Shown here piece by piece: positions 8,887 through 17,114 of a stretch of DNA of 64,000 nucleotides. Source of the stretch: Granulosicoccus sp964449565. GTDB taxonomy: Bacteria; Pseudomonadota; Gammaproteobacteria; Granulosicoccales; Granulosicoccaceae. How positions within the stretch are numbered: the first letter of the stretch is position 1; each line of letters opens with the position of its first letter. The translations under genes and the position numbers were made by a program. The notes beneath the pieces were generated by a model. It saw only the letters and a list, made by a program, of their open reading frames with translations. It did no database searches and had not been told where the DNA came from. The stretch spans positions 8,768 to 72,767 of the forward strand of contig CAYUZB010000007.1 of assembly GCA_964449565.1 (NCBI GenBank), read 5' to 3'.

Positions 8887-10242
8887 ATGAGCTCACCATT
8901 TGACTATGACTTGATCGCCATTGGTGGTGGTAGTGGTGGCATTGCCACAGCCAACCGGGCAGGTAGCTACGGTGCTCGCGTCCTGCTGATAGAGGCGTCC
9001 GAAGAAATGGGCGGAACCTGTGTCAATCGTGGTTGCGTGCCGAAAAAGGTCATGTGGTATGGCGCGTCTCTATCGCAGGCCTTGAATGATGCGACCAGTT
9101 ATGGGTTTGATGTGTCTGTAAGTGGTTTCAGCTGGTCCAAATTGGTCGAAAAGCGCGAAGCTTATATCAGCAATATCAATAAGGCCTACGACAAATACCT
9201 CGGTCAAAACAAGGTTGAGGCCATCACCGGATACGCCTCCCTCTCAGATGCCAATACGGTAAAAGTGGGTGACAAGCAATACACAGCTGAACGTATTGTC
9301 ATCGCAACCGGCGGTGCGCCCAGTGTCCCCGATATCCCTGGCAAGGAGCTCGCAGTCACCTCCGATGGTTTCTTCGAGTTCACTGAGCAGCCTGGCAAAG
9401 TGTTGGTGATTGGTGCAGGTTATATAGCGGTAGAACTCGCTGGCATGATGCAAACGCTGGGCAGCGATGTGACCTTGGCTATCCGCCATGACAAGTTTTT
9501 GCGAGGCTTTGAACCCTTGCTGCAAGATCAGCTCATGGAAGAAATGCGGGCCGAGGGTGTAACCATAGAAACTCAATTCACCACGGCTGAACTGCAGCGC
9601 AGTAAAGACAGCATTGTCGCGCTTGGAGAAAACGGCAAGCAACTCGGTGGCTTTGATGCGGTCGTTTTTGCTGTCGGACGTTCCCCTGCGACGCAATCAA
9701 TCGGTCTCGACGCAGCTGGCGTCACAACGGACAAACGCGGCTATATCCCGGTCGATAAATACCAGCAAACCAATATCCCGAGCATCTTTGCCATCGGTGA
9801 TGTAACTGGTCAGGCCGAATTGACACCCGTCGCCATCGCGGCAGGCAGACGCTTGGCCGACCGGATCTATGACAAGCAGGAAGGCCGACACCTGGATTAC
9901 GCACTGATCCCCACAGTGGTGTTCAGCCACCCGCCTCTGGCGACCGTCGGTATGACAGAAGATCAAGCGCGCGAAGCATTTGGCGATGAGGTGAAGGTTT
10001 ATCAGGCGTCTTTCACCGCCATGTACAACGCATTTACCGAACACAAGCCGAAAACCGCCATCAAGCTTGTGGTCACCGGCAGTGAGGAGCGGGTGGTCGG
10101 TATACATATGATCGGTCTGGCGGTCGACGAAATACTCCAGGGTTTTGCCGTTGCCATGCGAATGGGGGCAACGAAGAGTGACTTTGACGACACGATTGCC
10201 ATACACCCGACTAGCGCCGAGGAGCTGGTTACGCTCCGCTAA
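8887..10242 (+). CDS. gor: Glutathione-disulfide reductase
   Basis: This flavoprotein disulfide reductase of 451 residues should use NADPH to reduce GSSG in the cytoplasm. The FAD-binding GGGSGG lies near residue 13, and the redox-active pair is C45/C50 in GGTCVNRGCVPKK. The NADPH-binding VIGAGYIAVELAG is in the middle. The C-terminal HPTSAEE supplies the catalytic His-Glu pair. AGGAA lies six bases upstream of the ATG. Its closeness to a Prx5 gene would suit a glutathione-linked peroxide defence, though they are not in one operon. Confidence 0.95.
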   Translation: MSSPFDYDLIAIGGGSGGIATANRAGSYGARVLLIEASEEMGGTCVNRGCVPKKVMWYGASLSQALNDATSYGFDVSVSGFSWSKLVEKREAYISNINKAYDKYLGQNKVEAITGYASLSDANTVKVGDKQYTAERIVIATGGAPSVPDIPGKELAVTSDGFFEFTEQPGKVLVIGAGYIAVELAGMMQTLGSDVTLAIRHDKFLRGFEPLLQDQLMEEMRAEGVTIETQFTTAELQRSKDSIVALGENGKQLGGFDAVVFAVGRSPATQSIGLDAAGVTTDKRGYIPVDKYQQTNIPSIFAIGDVTGQAELTPVAIAAGRRLADRIYDKQEGRHLDYALIPTVVFSHPPLATVGMTEDQAREAFGDEVKVYQASFTAMYNAFTEHKPKTAIKLVVTGSEERVVGIHMIGLAVDEILQGFAVAMRMGATKSDFDDTIAIHPTSAEELVTLR

Positions 10243-10264
10243 CGCGCCCAGTGCAGTTGATTTT

Positions 10265-10312
10265 GTGATCTGTCGCACATGGCAGAGTGCGTAACCATGA
10301 GGTGCAGATCAC
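10265..10312. repeat. Inverted repeat between gor and fimT
   Basis: GTGATCTG (10265-10272) pairs with CAGATCAC (10305-10312). Inside it CGCAC (10274-10278) pairs with GTGCG (10287-10291). No T-run follows, so it is not a typical terminator. It could shape the end of the gor mRNA or the leader of the pilin operon. Confidence 0.4.
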
Positions 10313-10433
10313 GCTGCGCTTACTTCTCTTGCGTGGATGATTTAACCGAACCAGTTCACGGCCGCTAACAGATGCATTGGGGCCATCGTGGAATGCGGTG
10401 GCAGGCAACGGTGGTATGAGCAAGGGTGCGCGG

Positions 10434-10979
10434 ATGACAATCGTAGACACACAGGGGATGCGCCAGAAGGGCTTCTCTCTCCTGGAGTTGCTGATCACGA
10501 TAGGGATAGCAGGAATATTGCTGGGCCTCGCGGTGCCTTCATTTTCGACGTTTCTCGATGATTCGAAAGTTTCTTCAGTGACCAACAACCTTGTCTACGC
10601 ACTTCAGACGGCCCGATCCGAATCCATCAAGCGTTCAAGCGCTGTGGTTTTATGTCCCAGTACCAACGCAACGACAACAAACCCCACATGTAATGGCGGT
10701 TATGGTGATGGTTGGGTTGTATTCGCCGATGATGACGCTAGCGGCGCGCGGAACGGTACTGAGGAAATTATTCTTCAGGTTGAGTCGCAGCCCGGTGGAT
10801 TCAGTTTCATTCCTGATGCGGCGTTTACCAATCGTGTTTTCTTCGGAGATACCGGATCTAGTACCAACTCCACAGGCGTACCCTTGTCTGGTCAGATCCA
10901 AATTTCCTTCGCTGGCAGCAGTGAGGTACGTAATGTACTGATCGCGGCCAATGGTCGAATCAGTTCAGAGACTCCATGA
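10434..10979 (+). CDS. fimT: GspH/FimT-family minor pilin
   Basis: A type III prepilin leader ends in KG, followed by FSLLELLITIGIAGILLG. This is the cleavage site and N-terminal helix read by the PilD peptidase. The region after the helix (SSVTNNLVYALQTARSES) is typical of the GspH/FimT/FimU family of minor pilins that prime type IV pili. The ATG at 10434 is chosen because AAGGG lies seven bases upstream; ATGs at 10416 and 10458 are alternatives. It is the first gene of an operon with pilV, pilW, pilX and pilE, overlapping pilV by four bases. Confidence 0.87.
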   Translation: MTIVDTQGMRQKGFSLLELLITIGIAGILLGLAVPSFSTFLDDSKVSSVTNNLVYALQTARSESIKRSSAVVLCPSTNATTTNPTCNGGYGDGWVVFADDDASGARNGTEEIILQVESQPGGFSFIPDAAFTNRVFFGDTGSSTNSTGVPLSGQIQISFAGSSEVRNVLIAANGRISSETP

Positions 10980-11545
10980 TGCGACAATTTCCTCATTATA
11001 AAAAACATCAACGTGGTGTTGGCATCATCGAGGTTCTGGTGGCCTTGGTGGTTGTATCCCTGGGGGTACTTGGTATGGCCAACCTGCAATTGACAGGCAT
11101 CAAGCACAGCAATAGCGGTTATAACCGTGCCAAAGCGCTGATGGTGGCTGGCAGTATTACCTCGCGTATGCGCGCCAATCGAGCCGGTGTGCTGGCAGGA
11201 AACTATAACGCCTATAGCTTCACTTCGAGTGAAACTACCTGTTCAGTCAGGCCCAATCCATATTGTCAGACCTTGGGAACAACTGCTGCCCAAAGTTGCT
11301 CGGTAGAGCAGCTTGCCACCTATGATCTTTTCAGTGCTTCCTGTGGCAACTGGGGCGCAACCGAGAATGCTGATGGCGGTGTGCAGGATTACTTGCCGCT
11401 CGGTGCCACATTGGATGTCAATTGTGACGATGCAACTTGCACCCCAATGTCAACGTATACAGTCGCTGTCACCTGGCCGGAATCGCAGAATGCATCGAAT
11501 GATGCGGATTCAACGCACCGTGTACAAATCAGGTTCCGACCATGA
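10976..11545 (+). CDS. pilV: Type IV pilus minor pilin PilV
   Basis: The prepilin leader ends in RG before VGIIEVLVALVVVSLGVLGMA, with the conserved Glu5. The longer central and C-terminal part has several Cys that could form disulfides in the periplasm. The order after a FimT/FimU gene and before PilW identifies it as PilV, a minor pilin of the pilus-tip priming complex. The start overlaps the fimT stop (ATGATG), so the two are translationally coupled. Confidence 0.88.
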   Translation: MMRQFPHYKKHQRGVGIIEVLVALVVVSLGVLGMANLQLTGIKHSNSGYNRAKALMVAGSITSRMRANRAGVLAGNYNAYSFTSSETTCSVRPNPYCQTLGTTAAQSCSVEQLATYDLFSASCGNWGATENADGGVQDYLPLGATLDVNCDDATCTPMSTYTVAVTWPESQNASNDADSTHRVQIRFRP

Positions 11546-12228
11546 GCAATAAACATCGCCAAAGTGGTTTATCTCTGATCGAGCTGATGATCGGCATGGT
11601 GTTGGGCTTGATCGTTATTGCAGCGGTTATCAACGTTTATACGGGTTCAAGCCGCTCTTCAAAATTTACTACAGGCTTGCAAACCATGCAGGAGAATGGC
11701 CGCTATGGTTTGTCAGTGCTACAACGAGAATTTCGGCTAGCTGGCTATTCGCCTAGCGGCAACATTCAAACAATCAATCTTGGCAGTAGCTCGGATACCG
11801 CTATAACAGTGACAACGACTGCGGCTTACGATTGCAACGGACGCGATACAGTAGCAACGGGTGGTATTGCTGAGAACACTTATGCACTGAATGTTGATAA
11901 CGAGCTGGTTTGTACGGGCAACGTTGTACCGACGGCGATGCCTGTTGTTGAAGGTGTAGAGGCATTTCGTGTCTTGTATGGGCTTGACACTGATGGGGAT
12001 CCGGACACGGATGAGCCACAGCGGTATGTCCCGTATGCATCAGTGTCGGATGTCTCAGAGATTGCAGCGCTGCGATTTGCCTTGCTCGTCAATTCCGGCA
12101 CGTCGATACGCAGTCGCGTCCGCAATGAAACACATGTCGTGTTGGATCAGGAAGTTACCAGTAACGATCGTTTTGCCCGCGAAGTCTTTACGACAACCGT
12201 AAAGCTGCGTAATCGTCGTGAAAACTAG
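11542..12228 (+). CDS. pilW: Type IV pilus minor pilin PilW
   Basis: A short leader (MSNKHRQSG) precedes LSLIELMIGMVLGLIVIAAV, a standard type IV prepilin N-terminus. The remaining ~190 residues match the PilW style, including the region around NGRYGLSVLQREFRLAGY seen in this family. It overlaps the pilV stop by four bases (ATGA). Here the protein is shorter (228 residues) than in Pseudomonas. It should act in the pilus initiation complex in the inner membrane and periplasm. Confidence 0.88.
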   Translation: MSNKHRQSGLSLIELMIGMVLGLIVIAAVINVYTGSSRSSKFTTGLQTMQENGRYGLSVLQREFRLAGYSPSGNIQTINLGSSSDTAITVTTTAAYDCNGRDTVATGGIAENTYALNVDNELVCTGNVVPTAMPVVEGVEAFRVLYGLDTDGDPDTDEPQRYVPYASVSDVSEIAALRFALLVNSGTSIRSRVRNETHVVLDQEVTSNDRFAREVFTTTVKLRNRREN

Positions 12229-12252
12229 AACAAGATAAACGCGAGGGTGGTG

Positions 12253-12789
12253 ATGATAAAAACCAGACAAAAGCAGGAAGGTGTTGCACTGGTAGTAAGC
12301 CTCGTGCTGCTGGTCGCAGTGACCATTCTGGGTATTACGACCTTGTCCGGTACCCGCCTGAATCACAAGATCACCAGTAACTCGCAAAACAAGGCCATTG
12401 CCTTCGAGGTTGCCGAATCTGGTCTTGCAGCAGTTTGGCGTCAGGATTACTTGTTGGCGTCGATCAAGGATAGCAGTAATGCCTTGAACGATCCGGTTCC
12501 ACTTGTGCGCCCTGACGCTGATACCGGCATGAATACAGAGTTTGATATCACTGGCGGCCATGGCTCAACTGATATCGAGGGTGTATTGACGGTTCAGTAT
12601 TGTGGGGAAGGTCAGCCTGTGGGCTCCAGTTTGAACGCTGATAAATCGAATCCAGGAACGGTCTATCTGCTGGTTGACGTAAACAGTGTTGCCACAATAA
12701 ACAATACTGCGACACAAGCAGATCACGTTCAGCGAGCTGGGATTTCATCACCTAGTACTGGTCGTACAGGTGCTTGCACTACTCGTTAA
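12253..12789 (+). CDS. pilX: Type IV pilus minor pilin PilX
   Basis: The start is MIKTRQKQEGVALVVSLVLLV, a PilX-like leader ending in EG with a hydrophobic helix after it. The helix runs into the conserved NSQNKAIAFEVAESGLAAV region typical of PilX and related assembly proteins. ATG 12253 has GAGG six bases upstream; GTG codons at 12247 and 12250 are less likely. It follows pilW by 24 bp. In Pseudomonas-type operons pilY1 comes next, but here pilE follows after 47 bp. Confidence 0.85.
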   Translation: MIKTRQKQEGVALVVSLVLLVAVTILGITTLSGTRLNHKITSNSQNKAIAFEVAESGLAAVWRQDYLLASIKDSSNALNDPVPLVRPDADTGMNTEFDITGGHGSTDIEGVLTVQYCGEGQPVGSSLNADKSNPGTVYLLVDVNSVATINNTATQADHVQRAGISSPSTGRTGACTTR

Positions 12790-12836
12790 TAATACGTCGT
12801 TAACCAATTCTCGACGAGGCTTGTCAAGGACAAAAA

Positions 12837-13265
12837 ATGTTGAATAAAAGTAAAAATGACAAAGGCTTTACACTAATTGAATTGATGATAACGATCGGTA
12901 TCATCGGTATTCTTCTCGCCGTAGCCATACCTAGCTATTCGTCCTATTTGCAGGATTCGCGCAGAACGGATGCGGTTACCGTATTACTTGAAGTTGCCGG
13001 AGAACAGGAACGTTTCTTTGCGGAGAACAACAGTTACGCGGCGACTATGGCAGATCTTGGCTATGGCACCGGTACGCAGAACAGCTACGCATCGCAAGAA
13101 GGTCATTACAATGTGTCGGTATCTGCTCAAACTGCCAGGACTTACACGCTGACGGCTACCCCAGTGGCAAACGGCGCACAAGCTAGCGATGCGTGCGGCA
13201 ATTTCATGGTAACCAGCACTGGTGGCAGGTCGGTTACGGGCACTGCGACAGATTGCTGGCGATAA
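12837..13265 (+). CDS. pilE: Type IV pilin-like minor pilin PilE
   Basis: The leader MLNKSKNDKG precedes FTLIELMITIGIIGILLAVAIP, a canonical type IV pilin helix with Glu5. The SSYLQDSRRTDAVTVLLEVAGEQERFF segment is the hallmark of the PilE minor pilins, and two Cys near the C-terminus (DACG and TDCW) form the usual D-region disulfide. AAGGA lies six bases before the ATG. It is the last gene of the operon and is followed directly by a terminator. A role as major pilin is possible but less likely in this context. Confidence 0.87.
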   Translation: MLNKSKNDKGFTLIELMITIGIIGILLAVAIPSYSSYLQDSRRTDAVTVLLEVAGEQERFFAENNSYAATMADLGYGTGTQNSYASQEGHYNVSVSAQTARTYTLTATPVANGAQASDACGNFMVTSTGGRSVTGTATDCWR

Positions 13266-13272
13266 GATTCCC

Positions 13273-13297
13273 GGGCCTCACAGGAGGCCCTTGTTTT
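13273..13297 (+). terminator. Rho-independent terminator after pilE
   Basis: GGGCCTC (13273-13279) and GAGGCCC (13284-13290) form a 7-bp GC-rich stem with an ACAG loop, followed by TTGTTTT. It starts eight bases after the pilE stop and closes the minor-pilin operon. The convergent ABC-F gene ends just beyond it. Confidence 0.85.
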
Positions 13298-13302
13298 GCG
13301 CC

Positions 13303-14931
13303 TCAAACGATTCCCTGGCTCTCCAGATATTCCTCATAGTTACCGCGATAGTCAGTAATACCGTTCTCTGAGAGTTCCACGACACGGTTGGCCAGTGAGC
13401 TGACGAATTCACGATCGTGGCTGACGAAAATAACGGTACCCTGGTAAAGATCAACCGCCAGGTTCAACGATTCGATCGATTCCATATCCAGATGATTTGT
13501 CGGTTCGTCGAGGATCATCACATTCGGTGATTGCAACATCATCTTGCCGAACAACAGTCTCCCTTGTTCACCGCCAGAAACCACATTGACGGGCTTTTTG
13601 ATGTCGTCCTTACCGAACAAGAGTCGGCCGAGAATGCCACGGATTTCCTGTTCATCGTGGTTCTCATTGCCCCACTGGCTCATCCAGTCAAAGATCGGTA
13701 CCGGTTTGGAAAAATCTTCGGCATGATCTTGTGCGAAATAGCCAATTTTGGCATTCTCAGCCCATTTGATCGAGCCTGATGACTGCTCCAGTGCGCTGGC
13801 CAGAAGCCGTACCAGGGTTGTCTTGCCGATACCATTCGGGCCGATGACGGCGACCTTGTCACCCGCTTCGAGCATAAGATTAAGGTTCTTCAGAACATCA
13901 AGATTCTCGTAGGAGTGACTGAGGTTCTCCAGCTCCACAGCGTTTCTGAAGAGCTTCTTTTCCATATCAAAGCGGATATAAGGATTTTGCCGGCTCGATG
14001 GTTTCATCTTCTCGATGGACAGTTTCTCGATCTGTTTCTGTCGAGATGTCGCCTGACGCGCCTTTGATTTGTTCGCCTTAAAGCGCTGAACAAAGGCCTG
14101 AAGATCAGCGACCTGGGCTTTCTTCTTGGCGTTGTCCGCATACTGACGCTCGCGAGCCTGCGTCGATGCCAGCATGAAGTCGTCATAGTTACCGGGATAG
14201 ATCTTGATCTCGCCATAATCAAGGTCAGCCATGTGGGTACAGACGCTATTAAGAAAATGACGATCATGTGAAATGATGATCATCGTACTGTTTCTTTCGT
14301 TAAGCACACCTTCCAACCAACGAATCGTGTTGATGTCGAGATTGTTGGTAGGCTCATCGAGTAACAACAAATCCGGATCAGCAAACAGGGCTTGTACGAG
14401 TAGTACTCTGAGTTTGTCTCCCGGCGCGACTTCACTCATCTTCACGGTGTGTTGTTCCAAAGGAATGGAGGCGCCGAGCAGCAATTCGCCAGCACGTGCT
14501 TCAGCGGAGTAGCCGTCAAGTTCAGCGAACTGAACTTCAAGTTCCGCCACACGCATACCATCGTCTTCGCTCATTTCGGGCATCGCATAGATACGATCGC
14601 GTTCTTCCTTGATGGTCCAGAGTTCCTGATGTCCCATGATGACGGTGTCGAGAACAGTAAATTCTTCATAGCCGAACTGATCCTGCTTGAGCATCGCCAT
14701 GCGGACATCGGGCAACAAGGTGACCGTGCCTGACGTTGACTCGAGGTCGCCGCCGAGAATTTTCATGAAGGTAGACTTGCCACTGCCGTTGGCACCGATC
14801 AGGCCATAGCGATTGCCTTCGCCAAACTTGATGGAGACATTTTCGAACAGGGGTTTGGCGCCAAACTGGATGGTGAGATTTGCTGTTGAGATCACTTGAG
14901 TGTTACTGCCGAGACAGACAAAGTCGAGCAT
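13303..14931 (-). CDS. ybiT: ABC-F ATPase, YbiT type
   Basis: This protein of two ABC domains and no membrane segments belongs to the ABC-F translation factors. It has Walker A motifs GANGSGKST and GPNGIGKTT and a Walker B/DEPTNNLD in the first half. It also carries the family phrases EFTVLDTVIMGH, YAMPEMSEDDG and SEVAPGDKLRVLL, which are close to E. coli YbiT. YbiT-type proteins bind the ribosome E site. The ATG at 14931 has AGGA five bases upstream. YbiT homologues usually begin at the GTG at 14895, which would remove twelve residues. The 5' end faces a divergent DMT gene. Confidence 0.92.
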   Translation of the reverse strand: MLDFVCLGSNTQVISTANLTIQFGAKPLFENVSIKFGEGNRYGLIGANGSGKSTFMKILGGDLESTSGTVTLLPDVRMAMLKQDQFGYEEFTVLDTVIMGHQELWTIKEERDRIYAMPEMSEDDGMRVAELEVQFAELDGYSAEARAGELLLGASIPLEQHTVKMSEVAPGDKLRVLLVQALFADPDLLLLDEPTNNLDINTIRWLEGVLNERNSTMIIISHDRHFLNSVCTHMADLDYGEIKIYPGNYDDFMLASTQARERQYADNAKKKAQVADLQAFVQRFKANKSKARQATSRQKQIEKLSIEKMKPSSRQNPYIRFDMEKKLFRNAVELENLSHSYENLDVLKNLNLMLEAGDKVAVIGPNGIGKTTLVRLLASALEQSSGSIKWAENAKIGYFAQDHAEDFSKPVPIFDWMSQWGNENHDEQEIRGILGRLLFGKDDIKKPVNVVSGGEQGRLLFGKMMLQSPNVMILDEPTNHLDMESIESLNLAVDLYQGTVIFVSHDREFVSSLANRVVELSENGITDYRGNYEEYLESQGIV

Positions 14932-14973
14932 TGTATCCTACCCATCCCGCCTGATAATCTTCTGACTGGCAAA

Positions 14974-15864
14974 ATGCCCGTGCGTCAAGGTCTCTTACCG
15001 GGGGTACTGGGCATTGTCGCGTTCGCGCTGACCTTGCCGTTTACACGAATAGCCGTGCTCGAATCGAGTCCGCTGGATGTGTTTACCCTGCGTCTTTTCA
15101 TCGCCTCAGCAGTCGCGGCTCTCGTATTGTGGCTGGCTCGAACGCCATTCCCACCGCGCCAGACTTGGCTGATGCTCAGCCTGGTTGTGCTCGGTGTGGT
15201 GTTCGGATTCCCGCTGTTTACGTCACTGGCCATGCGCAGCGAAGCCTCGGCTCACGGTGGGGTCGTACTCGGCATCCTGCCTCTGGCAACCGCCTTGGCG
15301 GCTAACGTCATGCACAGGGAAAGGCCAACAGCTGCATTCTGGGTGACTGCACTGGTTGGCAGTACTCTGGTCGTAGTGTTTTCTCTGACAGGGGGCGCAG
15401 CCGCTACAGGTGTCGGCATCAGTCACGGCGATATCTATCTTTTTCTGGCGATAGTGTCGGCGAGCATTGGCTATGCTGCAGGCGGTGGTTTGTCGCGGAT
15501 ATTGCCAGCCTGGCAGGTCATCAGTTGGGCACTAGCCGTATCTCTGCCGGCAGGTTTGCTACTGCTCCTTACTGTCGATTTCGCGAGCCTGCGCCAATCG
15601 GATTCCGCTTTCAAGCTCACAGGCTCCCTTTTATATCTGGGACTCATCAGTCAGTACGGTGGTTTTCTACTCTGGTATCGCGCATTGGCTCTCGATGGCG
15701 TAGCCCGTGCCAGTCAGATCCAGTTGTCGCAGCCTTTCCTGACGCTTATTGGTGCCTGGCTGTTGTTGGGTGAGTCAATCGATGTCGTCACGATCGTGTT
15801 CGCCGTACTTATTCTGTTGACCATCGTGATATCCCGACAAGTCAGGATTGTCCAGCCGTCATGA
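14974..15864 (+). CDS. DMT-superfamily exporter (EamA domains), first of two
   Basis: About ten hydrophobic helices arranged as two EamA repeats identify a drug/metabolite transporter of the inner membrane. Substrates in this family range from amino acids to nucleosides and cannot be read from the sequence. ATG 14974 is preferred, since earlier in-frame starts would overlap the divergent ABC-F gene. The stop overlaps the start of a second EamA gene (ATGA), so they are translated together and might form a pair. Confidence 0.85.
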   Translation: MPVRQGLLPGVLGIVAFALTLPFTRIAVLESSPLDVFTLRLFIASAVAALVLWLARTPFPPRQTWLMLSLVVLGVVFGFPLFTSLAMRSEASAHGGVVLGILPLATALAANVMHRERPTAAFWVTALVGSTLVVVFSLTGGAAATGVGISHGDIYLFLAIVSASIGYAAGGGLSRILPAWQVISWALAVSLPAGLLLLLTVDFASLRQSDSAFKLTGSLLYLGLISQYGGFLLWYRALALDGVARASQIQLSQPFLTLIGAWLLLGESIDVVTIVFAVLILLTIVISRQVRIVQPS

Positions 15865-16757
15865 TGATGCAAAGTAGCTTCTACTATGTGCTGGCCGTGC
15901 TCATTTGGGGTTCGACCTGGTTTGCGATTCGATTTCAGTTAGGCGTGGTCGATGAGTCTGTCTCGCTGGTTTATCGCTTCGGACTGGCCGCCGTATTGCT
16001 GTTGGGCTGGTGCCTGCTAAGAGGCTTTTCACTGCGCTTTCGGTGGCGCGATCATATCGCGATGGCTGCTCAGGGCGCGTGCCTGTTCAGTATCAATTAT
16101 CTGCTTTTCTACTGGTGTACCGGCCTTATAACTTCCGGGCTGGTGGCGGTCATTTTTTCTACCGTGATTGTCATGAATATTGTTAATGGCGCGGTGTTTT
16201 TGAAGCGCAGTATCAACCCGCTTGTGTTGCTGGCTGCAGTCATTGGGCTGATTGGTATCGTGATGGTGTTTTGGGACGAAATCAGCAGCACTCAAGACAC
16301 GCGACAAGAAGATGTTCTTGTCGGTCTTGGCATCGGCCTTGTTGCAACCTATTTCGCTTCGCTGGGTAATATTCTGTCGGCGCGTAATCAGGCAGCGGGT
16401 TTGCCCGTTATGCAAAGCAATGCAATTGGTATGGCCTATGGTGCAATTCTGATGACCTTATACGCCATGGTTACAGGCACGAGCTTCGCCATGGATTGGT
16501 CGATGCCATATATTGCATCGCTGATCTATCTCAGTGTCTTCGGTTCAATCATTGCGTTTGGCGCCTACCTTAGCTTGATCGGCCAGATTGGTGCAGATCG
16601 CGCCGCTTACGCGACGGTGTTGTTCCCGATCGTGGCGCTCTTGATCAGCAGTGTCTTCGAAGGCTTTGAGTGGACAGCGCTTTCACTGGCAGGCATGGCG
16701 CTGGTGCTTGCCGGTAATGTGTTGATCGTGGGACGGAAAACCCTGTTACGTCGATAA
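15861..16757 (+). CDS. DMT-superfamily exporter (EamA domains), second of two
   Basis: This is a further ten-helix EamA transporter of 298 residues, starting ALIWGSTWFAIRFQLG-like at the N-terminus as in many family members. It overlaps the preceding DMT gene by four bases. Paired DMT genes can encode heteromeric exporters of the small-multidrug-resistance relatives, but full-length two-repeat proteins usually work alone, so a paired function is only a possibility. A stem-loop follows 16 bp after the stop. Confidence 0.87.
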   Translation: MMMQSSFYYVLAVLIWGSTWFAIRFQLGVVDESVSLVYRFGLAAVLLLGWCLLRGFSLRFRWRDHIAMAAQGACLFSINYLLFYWCTGLITSGLVAVIFSTVIVMNIVNGAVFLKRSINPLVLLAAVIGLIGIVMVFWDEISSTQDTRQEDVLVGLGIGLVATYFASLGNILSARNQAAGLPVMQSNAIGMAYGAILMTLYAMVTGTSFAMDWSMPYIASLIYLSVFGSIIAFGAYLSLIGQIGADRAAYATVLFPIVALLISSVFEGFEWTALSLAGMALVLAGNVLIVGRKTLLRR

Positions 16758-16772
16758 TCGATACGTCGGTTA

Positions 16773-16801
16773 CGGGCTGAGCACTTTAAGTGCCCAGCCC
16801 G
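16773..16801. terminator. Stem-loop between convergent DMT and dodecin genes
   Basis: CGGGCTGAGCAC (16773-16784) pairs with GTGCCCAGCCCG (16790-16801) with one mismatch and a five-base loop. Only three T follow on the plus strand, so it is a weak terminator. Its place between convergent genes supports a terminating role. Confidence 0.55.
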
Positions 16802-16808
16802 TTTGCCA

Positions 16809-17012
16809 TCAGTCTTTCAAGATAAAAGAGACTTTCATGGTGACGCGATACTCGGCAATCTTGCCGTCATCGACTATCGCTTTTTGCTCCTTGATCCAGA
16901 CACTCTTGACGTTCTTCAGGGACTTGTTGGCTCGCTTGACGCCTTGCTCAACGGCATCGTCGAATCCCTTCGTGGAAGAGGCGATAATTTCGGTGACTTT
17001 TGCTACTGACAT
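16809..17012 (-). CDS. Dodecin (flavin-binding protein)
   Basis: This 67-residue protein begins MSVAKVTEIIASSTKGFDDA and continues with the KSVWIKEQKA and YRVTMKVSFIL strands of the dodecin fold. Dodecins form twelve-subunit shells that bind and store flavins in the cytoplasm. The ATG at 17012 has AGGGA about seven bases upstream and matches the family start; an upstream in-frame ATG would add an unneeded extension. The gene is divergent from the aminotransferase gene. Confidence 0.93.
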   Translation of the reverse strand: MSVAKVTEIIASSTKGFDDAVEQGVKRANKSLKNVKSVWIKEQKAIVDDGKIAEYRVTMKVSFILKD

Positions 17013-17114
17013 CGTTTTTCCCTTTTTGGATGATAATGTTCGGAACTGCAAACTTCGGACTCAGTGTACTGAATTCTGAGGCCATAATTTAAGTTCCTGT
17101 GAGGATGCTCGACC

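Noticed and set aside
16773..16801. Stem-loop as a strong terminator
   Set aside because: The T-run is too short; kept only as a weak terminator or processing site.
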